Positions 9,139 to 19,100 of a DNA stretch of 20,042 nucleotides are shown here, one piece after another. Source of the DNA: Jimgerdemannia flammicorona (Eukaryota; Mucoromycota; Endogonomycetes; Endogonales; Endogonaceae). The notes under the pieces are model-generated. The model was not told where the DNA came from. It made no database searches and saw nothing but the letters and a program-made list of their open reading frames with translations. The stretch spans positions 1-20,042 of the forward strand of contig RBNI01002013.1 in the NCBI GenBank assembly GCA_003990745.1. The letters are read 5' to 3'. A program made the translations under genes and the position numbers. The stretch's first letter is position 1, and each line of letters opens with the position of its first letter.

Positions 9139-11609
9139 TGTGTGCCCTCTCATGGCCACTGCTATTTGCTTTAAAATAGACCAAACACAGATCGTGAGCT
9201 TCATTCCATCATGCAGCCTTCACACAGTTCTGACATATAGTCAAGATTTAGGTCAAGGTCATGTTCTGCTTCAGAGACTCGACTAGGCCATGTGCTCTCT
9301 CAGCGCCAATGCTATTATCTTTAAAATGAATAGGGGATGAGTGAAATGCACAGATCGTGAGCTTCTTTCTATACACAATGCTTTACACAGTTCTGATATA
9401 CAGGAGATTCAGCTCAGCCAAGGTCGTATTATGCTTCAGAGACTTGGCTAGGGCACATGCCCTCTTATCGCAAATGCTATTCCCTTTAAAATGAACAGAG
9501 AATAAGCAAAATGCACAGATTATGAGCTTCATTCCATCGCGCAGCTGCACAATGCTTCACACAGTTCTGATATATCTCAAAGATTCAGCTCAGTCAAGAT
9601 CATGTTCTGCTTCAGAGACTCAGTAGAGCACGTACCCTCTCGCCACCAATGTCATTCCCTTTAAAATTGAACAGAGGATGAGCAAAAATGTACAGATCAC
9701 GAGCTTCATTCCATCACGCAGCAGTACACAATGTTTCACACAGTTCTGATATGCCTCTGAGAATCAGCTCGGTCAAGGTCATGTTCTGCTTCAGAGACTT
9801 GGTTAGGACGCGTACCACTTCGTCGCCAATGCTATTCACTTTAAAAATAAACAGGGGATGAGTGAAAATGTACAGATCATGAGCTTCATTCCATCGTGCA
9901 GCTGCACACAATGCTTCACACAGTTCTGATATACCTCGGAGATTCAGCTCGGTCAAGGTCATGTTCTGCTTCAGAGGCTTGGCTAAGGCATATGCTCTCT
10001 TACCACCAGTGTCATTCCCATTAAAATCTACTTTAGAGACTTGGCTAGGGCGCATGCCTCTCGTCGCCAATGCTATTCCCATAGGAGATGAGAGAAAACA
10101 CACAGATCATGAGCTTCATTCCATCACACAGCTGCACACAATGCTTTACGCAGTTCTGACATACCTCTGAGATTCAGCTCGTGTTCTGCTTCAGATACTT
10201 GACTAGGGTGCATGCCCCTCGTCGCCAATGCTATTCCCTTTAAAAATAAACAGGGGATGAGTGAAAATGCACAGATCATGAGCTTCATTCCATTATGCAG
10301 CTGCACAAAATGCTTCACACAGTTCTGATATACCTCAAAGATTCAGCTCAGTCAAGGTCATGTTCTGCTTCAGAGACTCAGTAGGGCACATACCCTCTCA
10401 CCGCCAATATCATTCCCTTTAAAATTGAACAGGGGATGAGTAAAAATGTACAGATCGCGAGCTTCATTCCATCATACAGCAGCACACAATGTTTCACACA
10501 GTTCTGACATGTCTCCAAGAATCAGCTCAGTCAAGGTCATGTTCTGCTTCAGAGACTCAGTTAAGGTGCATGCCACTTCATCGCCAATACTATTCCCTTT
10601 AAAAATGAACAGGGGATGAGTAAAAATGTACAGATCACGAGCTTCATTCTATCGCGCAGCTGCACACAATGCTTCACACAGTTCTGATATACCTCAGAAA
10701 TTCAGCTTGGTCAAGGTGGTGTTCTACTTCAGAGGCTTGGCTAGGGCACAGTGTCATTCCCATTAAAATCTGCCTTAGAGACTCATGCCCCTCGTCGCTA
10801 ATGCTATTCCCATAGGATATGAGCAAAAACACACAGATTGAGCTCCATTCCATCATGCAGCTGCACACAATGCTTCACACAGTTCTGACATACCTCTGAG
10901 ATTCAGCTCATATTCTGCTTCAGATACTCAGCTAGGGCGCATGCCCCTTATCGCCAATGCTATTCCCTTTAAAAATGAACAGGGGATGAGTAAAAATGCA
11001 CAGATCATGAGCTTCATTCCATCGCGCAGCTGCACACAATGCTTCACACAGTTCTGATATACCCCGGAGATTCAGCTTGGTCAAGGTTGTGTTCTGCTTC
11101 AGAGGCTCGGCTAGGGCCCATGCTTCCTCGCTACCAGTGTCATTCCTATTAAAATATGCTTTAGAGACTTGGCTAGAGCGCATGCCCCTCATTACTAATG
11201 CTATTCCCATAGGAGATGAGCGAAAATGCACAGATCGTGAGCTTCATTCCATCACGTAGTTCTGACATACCTCTGAGATTCAGCTCGTATTCTGCTTCAG
11301 ATGCTCAGCTAGGGTGCATGCCCCTCGTCACTAATGCTATTCCCATAGGAGATGAGTGAAAATGCACAGATCGTGAGCTCCATTCCATCATGTGGCTGCA
11401 CACAACATGCTTCACGTAGTTCTGACATACCTCCGAGATTCAGCTCGTGTTCTGCTTCAGATACTCAGCTAGAGTGCATGCCCCCTTGTTGCCAATATTA
11501 TTACCTTAAAAATAAACCGGGAATGAGTGAAAACGCATAGATCATGAGCTTCTTTTCATAATGCAGTTGCACACACATGACATACCTTTGAGATTCAGCT
11601 TGGTCAACC
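9139..11609 (-). pseudogene. LRR exon/intron array, left arm
   Basis: About 17 degenerate units read on the minus strand, each with the RI/NLR-type LRR pattern NSIGDEGARALAESLKQN followed by a TLTELNL-type segment. Units are recognisable by the complement of the NSIG codons (CCAATGCTATT or CCAATGTCATT words) near 9303, 9470, 9640, 9824, 10005, 10064, 10222, 10402, 10583, 10797, 10953 and onward. The LRR segment is about 84 nt and is separated from the next by about 96 nt bounded by GT(A/G)TRTC and TTTAAAG. Many units carry stops, a missing G that shifts frame, or fused neighbours. No start, end or non-LRR domain of a parent gene was found. Confidence 0.75.
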
Positions 11610-11806
11610 CTTTAAAATGTCCGGATTCCATCTCCCATCCTTGTTCATCTCTTATCCTCTGCTATTAATTATTATTTATCCTTTATATTTTATCCAATTA
11701 TTCAACTATATTATATCCTGTTGCCTATTAATTGTCTATCTGTATTCATCTCTGTCATATATATATATATTTCATTCTGTCTCTCATTCCCTCATTCATC
11801 TCTCTA
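11610..11806. other. Pyrimidine-rich spacer at the left core edge
   Basis: Degenerate T/C/A-rich repeats of TATCC/ATTCATCTC type with an AT dinucleotide run near 11757. In reverse complement it resembles the A/G-rich repeats at 15620-15800, so it may be an eroded inner continuation of the inverted arms. Confidence 0.45.
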
Positions 11807-13101
11807 TCATTGTCTATTTTCTTCCTCGGTCTCATCTTCTTCCTCAGTCTCATTTTCTTCCTTAGTCTCATCTTCTTCCTCAGTCTCATTTTCTTCCTCA
11901 GTCTCATCTTCTTCCTCAGTCTCATTTTCTTCCTCGGTCTCTCTCTCACTGCTTTTACTGGAGGTTGTAGCTTCTTCTTCTATCATACTTTGACTTTTAT
12001 ATCTCATCTCAATAGCATACATCTTTCTTTTGTTCCTGTGTTTATTCTGTCTTGCCCTTTCCTTTGCTCTCTGCCTTCTTGTCTCCACATTCTTCTCTCT
12101 TGTTTCTGCATTCTTCTCTAATACTTTTATATGCCATAATTCCAAATCATAGGTAAGCTGATCACGTTTTCTCTTTCTATCCTCTTCTCCTTCTATCTTC
12201 CTACCTATCAACTTCTCTAAGTTCTGCACTGCCTTGGTCAACTCATGAATAGATTCAGCAATATTCTGCTTAGCTTTTTCTTTAATGTATCTTCATTTGT
12301 GATTGTTACACTTGTTAAATCTATCAGCAGATGTGGGAAGAGGTTTGGAAGATATCTGAAGATATCATGCATGGTATCATACCATTCCCAGCACAATGAT
12401 TTATTTCCTGATTCCTTATTATGCTTTCGAATAAGATAATAGGTCTCAAGCATACGGTATACTTTGCGCCAGACACTGCCCTTATTGCGAGTAAGTCCCT
12501 CTTGTTGTATCTACTGCATATATAGCTTATCCTTAGACATTTGATACTTTATAAAGTTTATCTGAATATGTTCAAGAAGTCTATGAAGTAGTTCTTTAGG
12601 CCACAGCCTTGTTTCAACAGGTCAAAGATCAGGTGTATTCGAGATGATAGATGATGTTGGTCGAAGCATGTTGTCTGCAGGTTCATCAGCATCACTGCCA
12701 TTTCTTTCTTCCTTGTCTTCGACATCTAGATCATCTGGATCATATATTTTTTGTAAGGCTTCAACTGGATTGCATGGTATAGTAGTGATGATTGCAGATG
12801 TGGTGGAGGGGGTAGCTCTAGGTTTCTTAGATGGTGTAACCTTTTCTTTTCCCTTTCCCTTGTCTCTTGATTGCTTTTGTCCTTAATGTAGTGTTTGAGT
12901 TGGTTCACTTTCATTCTCATTGATGGTAATAGCATTCAATCCTGTTCCCAAGGAGGCAGTGGTGGAGATAGCTGACCCATCATCTGTCCCAGACTGAGGA
13001 AGTGCTGGTACACATCCAGATTCAAATATAAACCGGGTTTTGCGCTGCATAGCTAATTTCTGTATTTGTGCTGAATTCTGTAGAAGTTGTATAGTATACA
13101 T
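11807..13101 (-). pseudogene. Myb/SANT-like DNA-binding protein of the Harbinger element, inactivated
   Basis: Read from 13101 downward. The frame has three in-frame stops: TAA at 12885-12883, TGA at 12624-12622 and TAG at 12513-12511. It then needs a 1-nt frameshift near 12280 to join the last 145 codons ending at 11807. About 431 codons in all. Order: N-terminal low-complexity region; basic KGKGKEK/PSKKPR stretch (possible nuclear signal); acidic linker; a Myb/SANT or MADF-like domain (W-P-K-E-L-L-H-R-L-L, then a W-R-K-V helix and WEWYDTMHDIF) at about 12600-12330; then a charged coiled-coil tail and a Glu-rich repeat tail. By family knowledge, such proteins bind the transposon ends and bring the transposase to them. 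All three stops can arise from single C-to-T changes (CAA, CGA and CAG). Start codon uncertain. Confidence 0.75.
11821..11941 (-). repeat. 18-bp tandem repeat encoding a Glu-rich tail
   Basis: About 6.7 copies of an 18-bp unit; on the minus strand they encode alternating ETEEEN and ETEEED. Forms the acidic C-terminus of the Myb-like protein. Confidence 0.85.
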
Positions 13102-13271
13102 CAGAATGTGAATATTGTGCTGAATTATAGAAGTCTTGTTAAGTCACGTCATGCTGAATTGTGGTAGTGGGCATCATATTGTAAGTCAGAATATAAACTA
13201 GAACTCCGCAACCTGACCCGACCTGTATACATAATTGACGCAACCCAGCAGAATACAACCCAAAAAAAAAG

Positions 13272-13818
13272 CTGACCTTGCAGCTCACCTGATCCTTCAC
13301 ATAAATATAAATAACTCCACCGATACCTATTAGAATTTAATAATATTCTTATGCTTGATTCGCCATGTAAAGGTAAATCCAACAAGCTAAAGTACATCCA
13401 AATCGGATGTATATTCATGGAGTTATTAACATTATCTGTGGTTGGGTCGGGTTATCAGGTTCAGTATGACGCAGAGAGACAGAGAATAAATCCATCCCCG
13501 ACCCATCTGTAGTTGGGTCGGGTTATCAGGTTCAGTATGACACAGAGAGACAGAGAATAAATCCATCTCCGACCCATCTGTGGTTGGATCAGGTTATCAG
13601 GTTCAGTATGACGCAGAGAGACAGAGAATAAATCCATCTCTGACCCAACTACAAAAATGTTAATAACTCCATGAATATACATCTTATTTGGATGTACTTT
13701 AGCTTGTTGGATTCACCTTTATATGGCAAATCCAGCACAATAAAAATTATTAAATTCTGATGTGTATTCTTGGAGTTATTCACGTTTATGTGAAGCTTCA
13801 GGTGTGTTGCAGGGTCAG
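13272..13818. repeat. Nested foldback with about 161-bp arms
   Basis: The left arm (13272-13432) and right arm (13657-13818) are imperfect inverted repeats. The innermost 27 bp (GATGTATATTCATGGAGTTA and onward) match exactly. The loop is the 3 x 71-bp tandem array. It could be a small MITE-like insertion or part of the element's own regulatory region. Confidence 0.8.
13441..13652. repeat. 3 x 71-bp tandem repeat
   Basis: Copies start at 13441, 13512 and 13583, each beginning GTTGGRTCRGGTTATCAGG. They fill the loop of the surrounding foldback. The copies differ mainly by transitions. Confidence 0.9.
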
Positions 13819-13956
13819 ATATTTTTTGCTGCTATCAAAATCAAATCTCTGACCAGCACTATTCACATACATAACAAACAGCTCAAATTTAGAGTCCGAT
13901 CTGACAGAGCCCAATTACCAATGCCTCTATTTCAACTTCAGCATGATGCTAATGTT

Positions 13957-14275
13957 TTTCTGACTTACAATATGACGCCAACAATGCCGACTTCAACAAT
14001 TATCATATTCTGACTTATAGTATGATACCCGCAACACCAACTGCCACAATTTATTTCAATATCCATATTCTGACTTACAGTACGACACCCATAATACTGA
14101 TCTCTATATTCTTTTACAGACTCTGCAATTCAGAAATCTCTGTTGTGTGAACTTCTATAATTCAGCGCAATCCTGACTTCGACAGCACATCACTATATTC
14201 GGACCAGACTTACAGCACAACACTATATTTGGACCTGACTTACAGCACAACATCTATATTCTGACTTACTGTGAC
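13957..14275 (+). repeat. Dispersed CTGACTTACAG-type motifs upstream of the transposase
   Basis: At least five variants of ATTCTGACTTACAGTAYGACAC occur near 13957, 14005, 14068, 14206, 14238 and 14262, and one in the opposite orientation near 13180. They are candidate binding sites for the element's Myb-like protein; this is inference. Confidence 0.5.
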
Positions 14276-14293
14276 TACTGGCGTGATGATCTG

Positions 14294-14417
14294 ATGCCTC
14301 AACTTTCTAAAAAACTTCCAGCCCTCATACAAGCAGCAGCAAGTCTGTCAGTAATAGCTATAATAGATACCATTATTGAAAATGAAACGAGTTCTTCTGA
14401 TAGTGATGTTGATGATA

Positions 14418-14463
<46 letters not shown>

Positions 14464-15616
14464 CAAAACTACTCTGGAAGGGGCAATGGATGTTCGTTGC
14501 TTAGCAAATGAGATATTGGCAAGTGCAGACTTATCTCAATCTCGATATAGCACTCCTCAAAGACATAGAATACCTATCTCTTTGGACTGGGTAAACAATG
14601 TGCTTCCATACTATGAAGATAGAGAATGTCTTAAAGTTCTGAGAATGAAGTGAAGTACATATGACAAGTTGGTATTGGAGTTGATGTCACATCCCATGTT
14701 CCAATCAAACAAACAGCAAACTCTAGTACACATTCAGGTTGCAGTATTACTTAAGTGACTTGGTGGACTGATGATATATGCTGAGTTATCAATGCTCTTT
14801 GACTGTGCAGAAGGATCTATTGAAACCTTTTGTACAAGAACTATGACAGCAATTGTTGATAACCTGAGGGCAACATATGTTCAGTAGCCATGTGGAAAAT
14901 AATGTCAAGAAGTTCATGAAGGATTTCAGCAAATTGCAGGCTTTCCAAGTGTTATTGGTGCAATTGATGGCACTCATATTCCTTTTCAAGATGCACCAAT
15001 AGACAATAAGACATCTTACTGATCAAGGAAGATGAAGTATGCACTGGCAGTATAGGCAACAGTTGACCATCTTGCAAATTTCACCAGCTTTGTAATTGGA
15101 TGGCCAGCATCATGTCATGATAGAAAGATTTTCAATGAATCATTTCTTCCTAAAGACTATATGAAATATTTTATTAATGATGACTATCTTCTTGCAGATG
15201 ATGGCTACAAATCTTGTGCAACATATATGATCTGTCCTTATCCAAAGCCACCACACAGAGATCTTAGAAATATATTCAACAAGCGTCTATCTAAAACTTA
15301 TGTTGTTGTTGAGCATGCTTTTGGTAGACTGAAGACATGTTTTCCACTCTTGAGAAGTCTTCACACAAGGAATCCCGTCAAAGCTGTAAATCTCATCCAT
15401 GCAGCTATGATATTACACAACTTTATTCAAGCCTCAAATGACACCATATTACCACCTAGAGAAGAAAATACAGGAGATGAAGAAAATGAAGATGAAGACG
15501 AAAATAGTCAATATGAAGTACAAAGAAATATATTATTTCAAGGACTGGAGAATGATGGTGAGGGTGATCAGAAAAGGAACATAATTATGGCAATGTTACT
15601 TACTTCACAACAGTAG
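14294..15616 (+). pseudogene. HARBI1-type (PIF/Harbinger) DDE transposase, inactivated by stops
   Basis: A single frame of 441 codons runs from ATG 14294 to TAG 15614-15616 with six internal stops: TGA 14651, TGA 14756, TAG 14885, TAA 14900, TGA 15020 and TAG 15053. All could be made by one transition from CGA, CAG, CAA or TGG, and none needs a frameshift. The N-terminus has an acidic poly-Asp stretch from a GAT microsatellite. The DDE_Tnp_4-type catalytic region is clear: VIGAIDGTHIPF (Asp at 14966), ATVDHLANF, GWPASCHDRKIF (Asp at 15119), LLADDGYKS, and VVEHAFGRLK (Glu at 15311), ending in AAMILHNFI. A Lys/Glu/Asp-rich tail follows. It would cut and rejoin the element's ends with help from the Myb-like partner encoded divergently. 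Length fits the family. Catalytic acidic residues remain; the protein is not producible from this copy without readthrough. Confidence 0.92.
14402..14465 (+). repeat. GAT microsatellite encoding poly-Asp
   Basis: About 19-20 GAT triplets with a few variants, inside the transposase N-terminus. Confidence 0.9.
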
Positions 15617-15805
15617 AGGAGAAGATGAAAGTCAGACTATTGAAATAGAATATGGACAGATGATAGGATAAAATCTGGATGATGAGCAATAAATAGACAA
15701 TAGGATATAATATGAATAGATAACAGGATGGAATATGGATGATAAAATATAGATGGACAATGGATATAATATAAAGAACAGAATATGGACAGACGATTGT
15801 AGAGA
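15617..15805. repeat. A/G-rich degenerate repeats at the right core edge
   Basis: Repeated words of the type GGATGATA, ATATGGACAG and AATAGACAATAGG. In reverse complement they resemble 11640-11815. No coding frame was accepted on either strand. Confidence 0.5.
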
Positions 15806-15812
15806 ATGTGAC

Positions 15813-16051
15813 AGATCCCTGCTGAACCAACTGAACCTGCCAAACCTGCCAAACAAATACCTGCTCCTGTGAAACCAACACCCACCACACCTTCCTCTGC
15901 CAAGCCAACACCCACTACTGATGAACTAACATTTATCTCTGCCAAACCAACATTCATCCCCACTGAACTGATACTCACTCCTAAAAGAAAGCCTGATGCC
16001 ACCAACCATGAAACACCCACCACAAGACTGAGCAACATTGTGAACTCATAA
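15813..16051 (+). other. Pro/Thr/Ala-rich open frame of unknown status
   Basis: Open for about 79 codons from after a TGA (no Met until 15869) to TAA at 16049-16051. Composition is dominated by Pro, Thr, Ala and Lys, with KPTPTTPSSAKPTPTT and a basic TPKRKP patch. It resembles the disordered tail of a nuclear protein. It may be the former C-terminal tail or a third product of the transposon, or chance. No domain recognised. Confidence 0.3.
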
Positions 16052-16112
16052 AAGTAATGCTGCGTGAATATAAGAGCAAGATCTGTCTGACAGAATAGGA
16101 AGATCCACCCTA

Positions 16113-19100
16113 CCTTGACCGAGCTGAATCACAAAAGTATGTGAAGCATTTTGTACAGCTGCGTGATAGAATGAGACTCACAATGTGCATTTTCATTCAT
16201 CTCCTGTTCAATTTAAAGGGAATGACATTGGTGACGAGGGGACATGCATACTGGCCGAGCCTCTGAAGCAGAACATGGCCTTGACTGAGCTGAATCTCGA
16301 AAGTACGTATGTCAGAACTGTTGTGAAGCATTGCGTGCAGCTGCGTGATGGAATGAAGCTCACGATCTGTGTATTTTTGCTCATCCCCTGTTTATTTTAA
16401 AGGGAATAGCATTGACCAAGCTGAATTTCGGAGGTATATCAGAACTGTGTGAAGTATTGTGTACAGCTGCACGATAACAATCTGTGTATTTTTGCTCATC
16501 CCCTATTCATTTTAAAGGAAATGACATTGGTGGTGACAGGTATATGCCCTAACCAAGTCTCTGAAGCAGAACACGACATTGACTGAGATGATTCTCAGAG
16601 GTATGTCAGAACTGTGTGAAGCATTGTGTGCAGCTGCGAGTTCACAATCTGTGAGTTTTCGCTCATCCCCTGTTCATTTTAAAGGAAATAACATTGGTGA
16701 CAAAGGGGCATGTACCATAGCTGAGTCTCTAAAGCTGAACACAACCTTAACCAAGCTGATTCTTGGAGGCATGTCAGAACTGTGTGAAACATTGTGTGCT
16801 GCTATATGATGGAATGAAGCTCACGATCTGTACATTTTTGCTCACCCTCTGTTCAATTTTAAAGGGAATGACATTAGCAACGAGAGGGTATGTGCCCTAC
16901 TAAGTCTCTGAGCAGAATACAACTTTGACTGAGCTGAATCTCTGAGGTATATCAGAACTGTGTGAAGCATTGTATGCAGCTGCGCGATGAAATGAAGCTC
17001 ATGATCTATGCATTTTCACTCATCCCCTATTCATTTTTAAAGGGAATAGCATTGGCGATGAGGGGCACGTGCCCTAGCCAAGCATCTGAAGCAGAACACG
17101 AACTGAATCTCAGAGGTATGTCAGAACTATGTGATGGAATGAAGCTTATGATCTGTGTATTTTTGCTCATCTCCTATGGGAATAGCATTAGCGACAAGGG
17201 GCATGTGCCCTAGCCGAGTCTCTAAAGCATATTTTAATAGGAATGATACTGGCGGCGAGGAAGCATGTGCCCTAGCCGAGCCTCTGAAGCAGAACATGAC
17301 CTTGACCAAGCTGAATTTCCGGGGTATATCAGAACTGTGTGAAGCATTGTGTGCAGCTGTGCGATGGAATGAAGCTCATGATCTGTGCATTTTCACTCAT
17401 CCCCTGTTCATTTTTAAAGGGAATAGCATTGGTAACGAGGGGTGTGTGCCCTAGCCGAGTATCTGAAGCAGAACACGAGCTAAATCTCGGAGGTATGTCA
17501 GAACTGCATGAAGCATTGTGTGCAGCTGCATGATGGAATGAAGCTTACGATCTGTGTGTTTTCTCTTATCTCCTATGGGAATAGTATTGGCAATGAGAGG
17601 CATGCACCCTAGCTGAGTCTCTAAAGTAGATTTTAATGGGAATGACACTGGCGGTGAGGGAGCACATGCCTTAGTCGAGCCTCTGAAGTAGAACATGACC
17701 TTGACTGAGCTGAATCTCTGAGGTATATCAGAACTGTGTGAAGCATTGTGTGTAGCTGCGCGATGGAATGAAGCTCATGATCTGTGCATTTTCACTCATC
17801 TCCTGTTCATTTTTAAAGTAAATAGCATTGGCGATGAAGTGGCACGCATCCTAACCGAGTCTCTGAAGCAGAACATGACCTTGACCGAGCTGATTCTTGG
17901 AGGCATGTCAGAACTGTGTGAAACATTGTGTGCTGTTGCATGATGGAATGAAGCTCGCGATCTGTATATTTTCGCTCATCCTCTGTTTAATTTTAAAGGA
18001 AATGACATTGGCGGCGAGAGGGTATATGCCCTACTGAGTCTCTGAAGCAGAACACGACCTTGACTGAGCTGAATCTTTGAGATATATCAGAACTGTGTGA
18101 AGCATTGTGCAGCTGCGTGATGGAATGAAGCTCATAATCTGTGTGTTTTGCTCATCCCCTGTTCATTTTAAAGGGAATAGCATTTGCGATGAGGGGGCAT
18201 ATGCCCTAGCCAAGTCTCTGAAGCATAATATGACCTTGGCTGAGCTGAATCTCCTATATGTCAGAACTGTGTAAAGCATTGTGTATAGAAAGAAGCTCAC
18301 GATCTGTGTATTTCACTCATCACCTATTTATTTTAAAGATAATAGCATTGGTGCTGAGAGGGCACATGGCCTAGTCGAGTCTCTGAAGCAGAACATGACC
18401 TTGACCTAAATCTTAACTGTATGTCAGAACTGTGTGAAGGCTGCATGATGGAATGAAGCTCACGATCTGTGTTTGGTCCATTTTAAAGCAAATAGCAGTG
18501 GCCATGAGGGGGTATACACTTGACTGAGCTGAATCATAATTCTGGTCTTAAATCAGAGGCCAGTAACTAAGATGGCAGTCCCAAATTAAGGCTGAGATTA
18601 TTAGTGGCCTGTAATTTAAGGCCATTTAATAGATTTGTATGATTTAAATATTTTGCTTCATTTCTCAATGACTTATTATCCAAATTTTATAAAATATAGT
18701 GTACTGCAATCCCAATATTCATAGATTTTTAATGAGCCTAGGAACATCAAATCCAGATGATAGGTTGTTGAGAAATAAGGCAAATTGTTTGTAGGCCACT
18801 AATAATCGTGGCCTTTAATCAGACCCAAATTAAGGCCGAAATCATTAGTGGCCTGTAATTAAGGCTGCATTATAGAAATTTGGATGTTTTCAATCATAAC
18901 TCTACAGAATATCATCCAAATTTAATGTTCTTAAGCTTGTTAGAACCACATTATCAAGGGCTTTCTAATGGGCCCAAGAACATTAAAATCAGATTATGGG
19001 TCGTAGAGTTCACCTAATTCAGCCAGGGTTAGGGTTCCATCCAAAATTAGAAGGCGCTCACGATGAAAATGGAAGGCGCTCTAGATAAAAATGGATGCGA

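Larger units (their letters stand above)
8527..11609 (+). repeat. Left inverted arm (about 3.08 kb)
   Basis: Pairs with 16113-19130 in reverse complement. The outer 612 bp (8527-9138) align without net indels to 18519-19130. Inward of that, LRR units match in order to about 10.2 kb, after which the left arm has an extra higher-order duplication. The inner end is set where the GCTTGGTCAA word meets unrelated pyrimidine-rich core sequence. Confidence 0.85.
13102..14293. promoter_or_regulatory. Shared divergent promoter region of the two transposon genes
   Basis: A 1.2-kb gap lies between the starts of the Myb-like gene (minus) and the transposase gene (plus). It has mirror symmetry: a 21-bp word near 13114-13134 is found in reverse complement at 14151-14171 (20 of 21 match), and a CTGACTTACARTATGA word near 13176-13195 recurs in the opposite orientation several times between 13957 and 14275. 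In the centre is a large foldback with a tandem array in its loop. No start site or TATA box was assigned. Confidence 0.5.

Noticed and set aside
9961..11259. Plus-strand open frames in the left arm and minus-strand frames in the right arm
   Set aside because: They are antisense shadows of the LRR units, repeating a VSFPLKSTLET-type word that is the complement of the LRR exon joint.
9139..11609. CRISPR-like regular array
   Set aside because: The period is about 180 bp, the units are coding-like LRR segments with diverged copies, and there are no short identical repeats with unique spacers.
11755..11949. Basic KKMRLRKK-repeat frame on the minus strand
   Set aside because: It is an out-of-frame reading of the 18-bp repeat that encodes the Glu-rich tail of the Myb-like protein.
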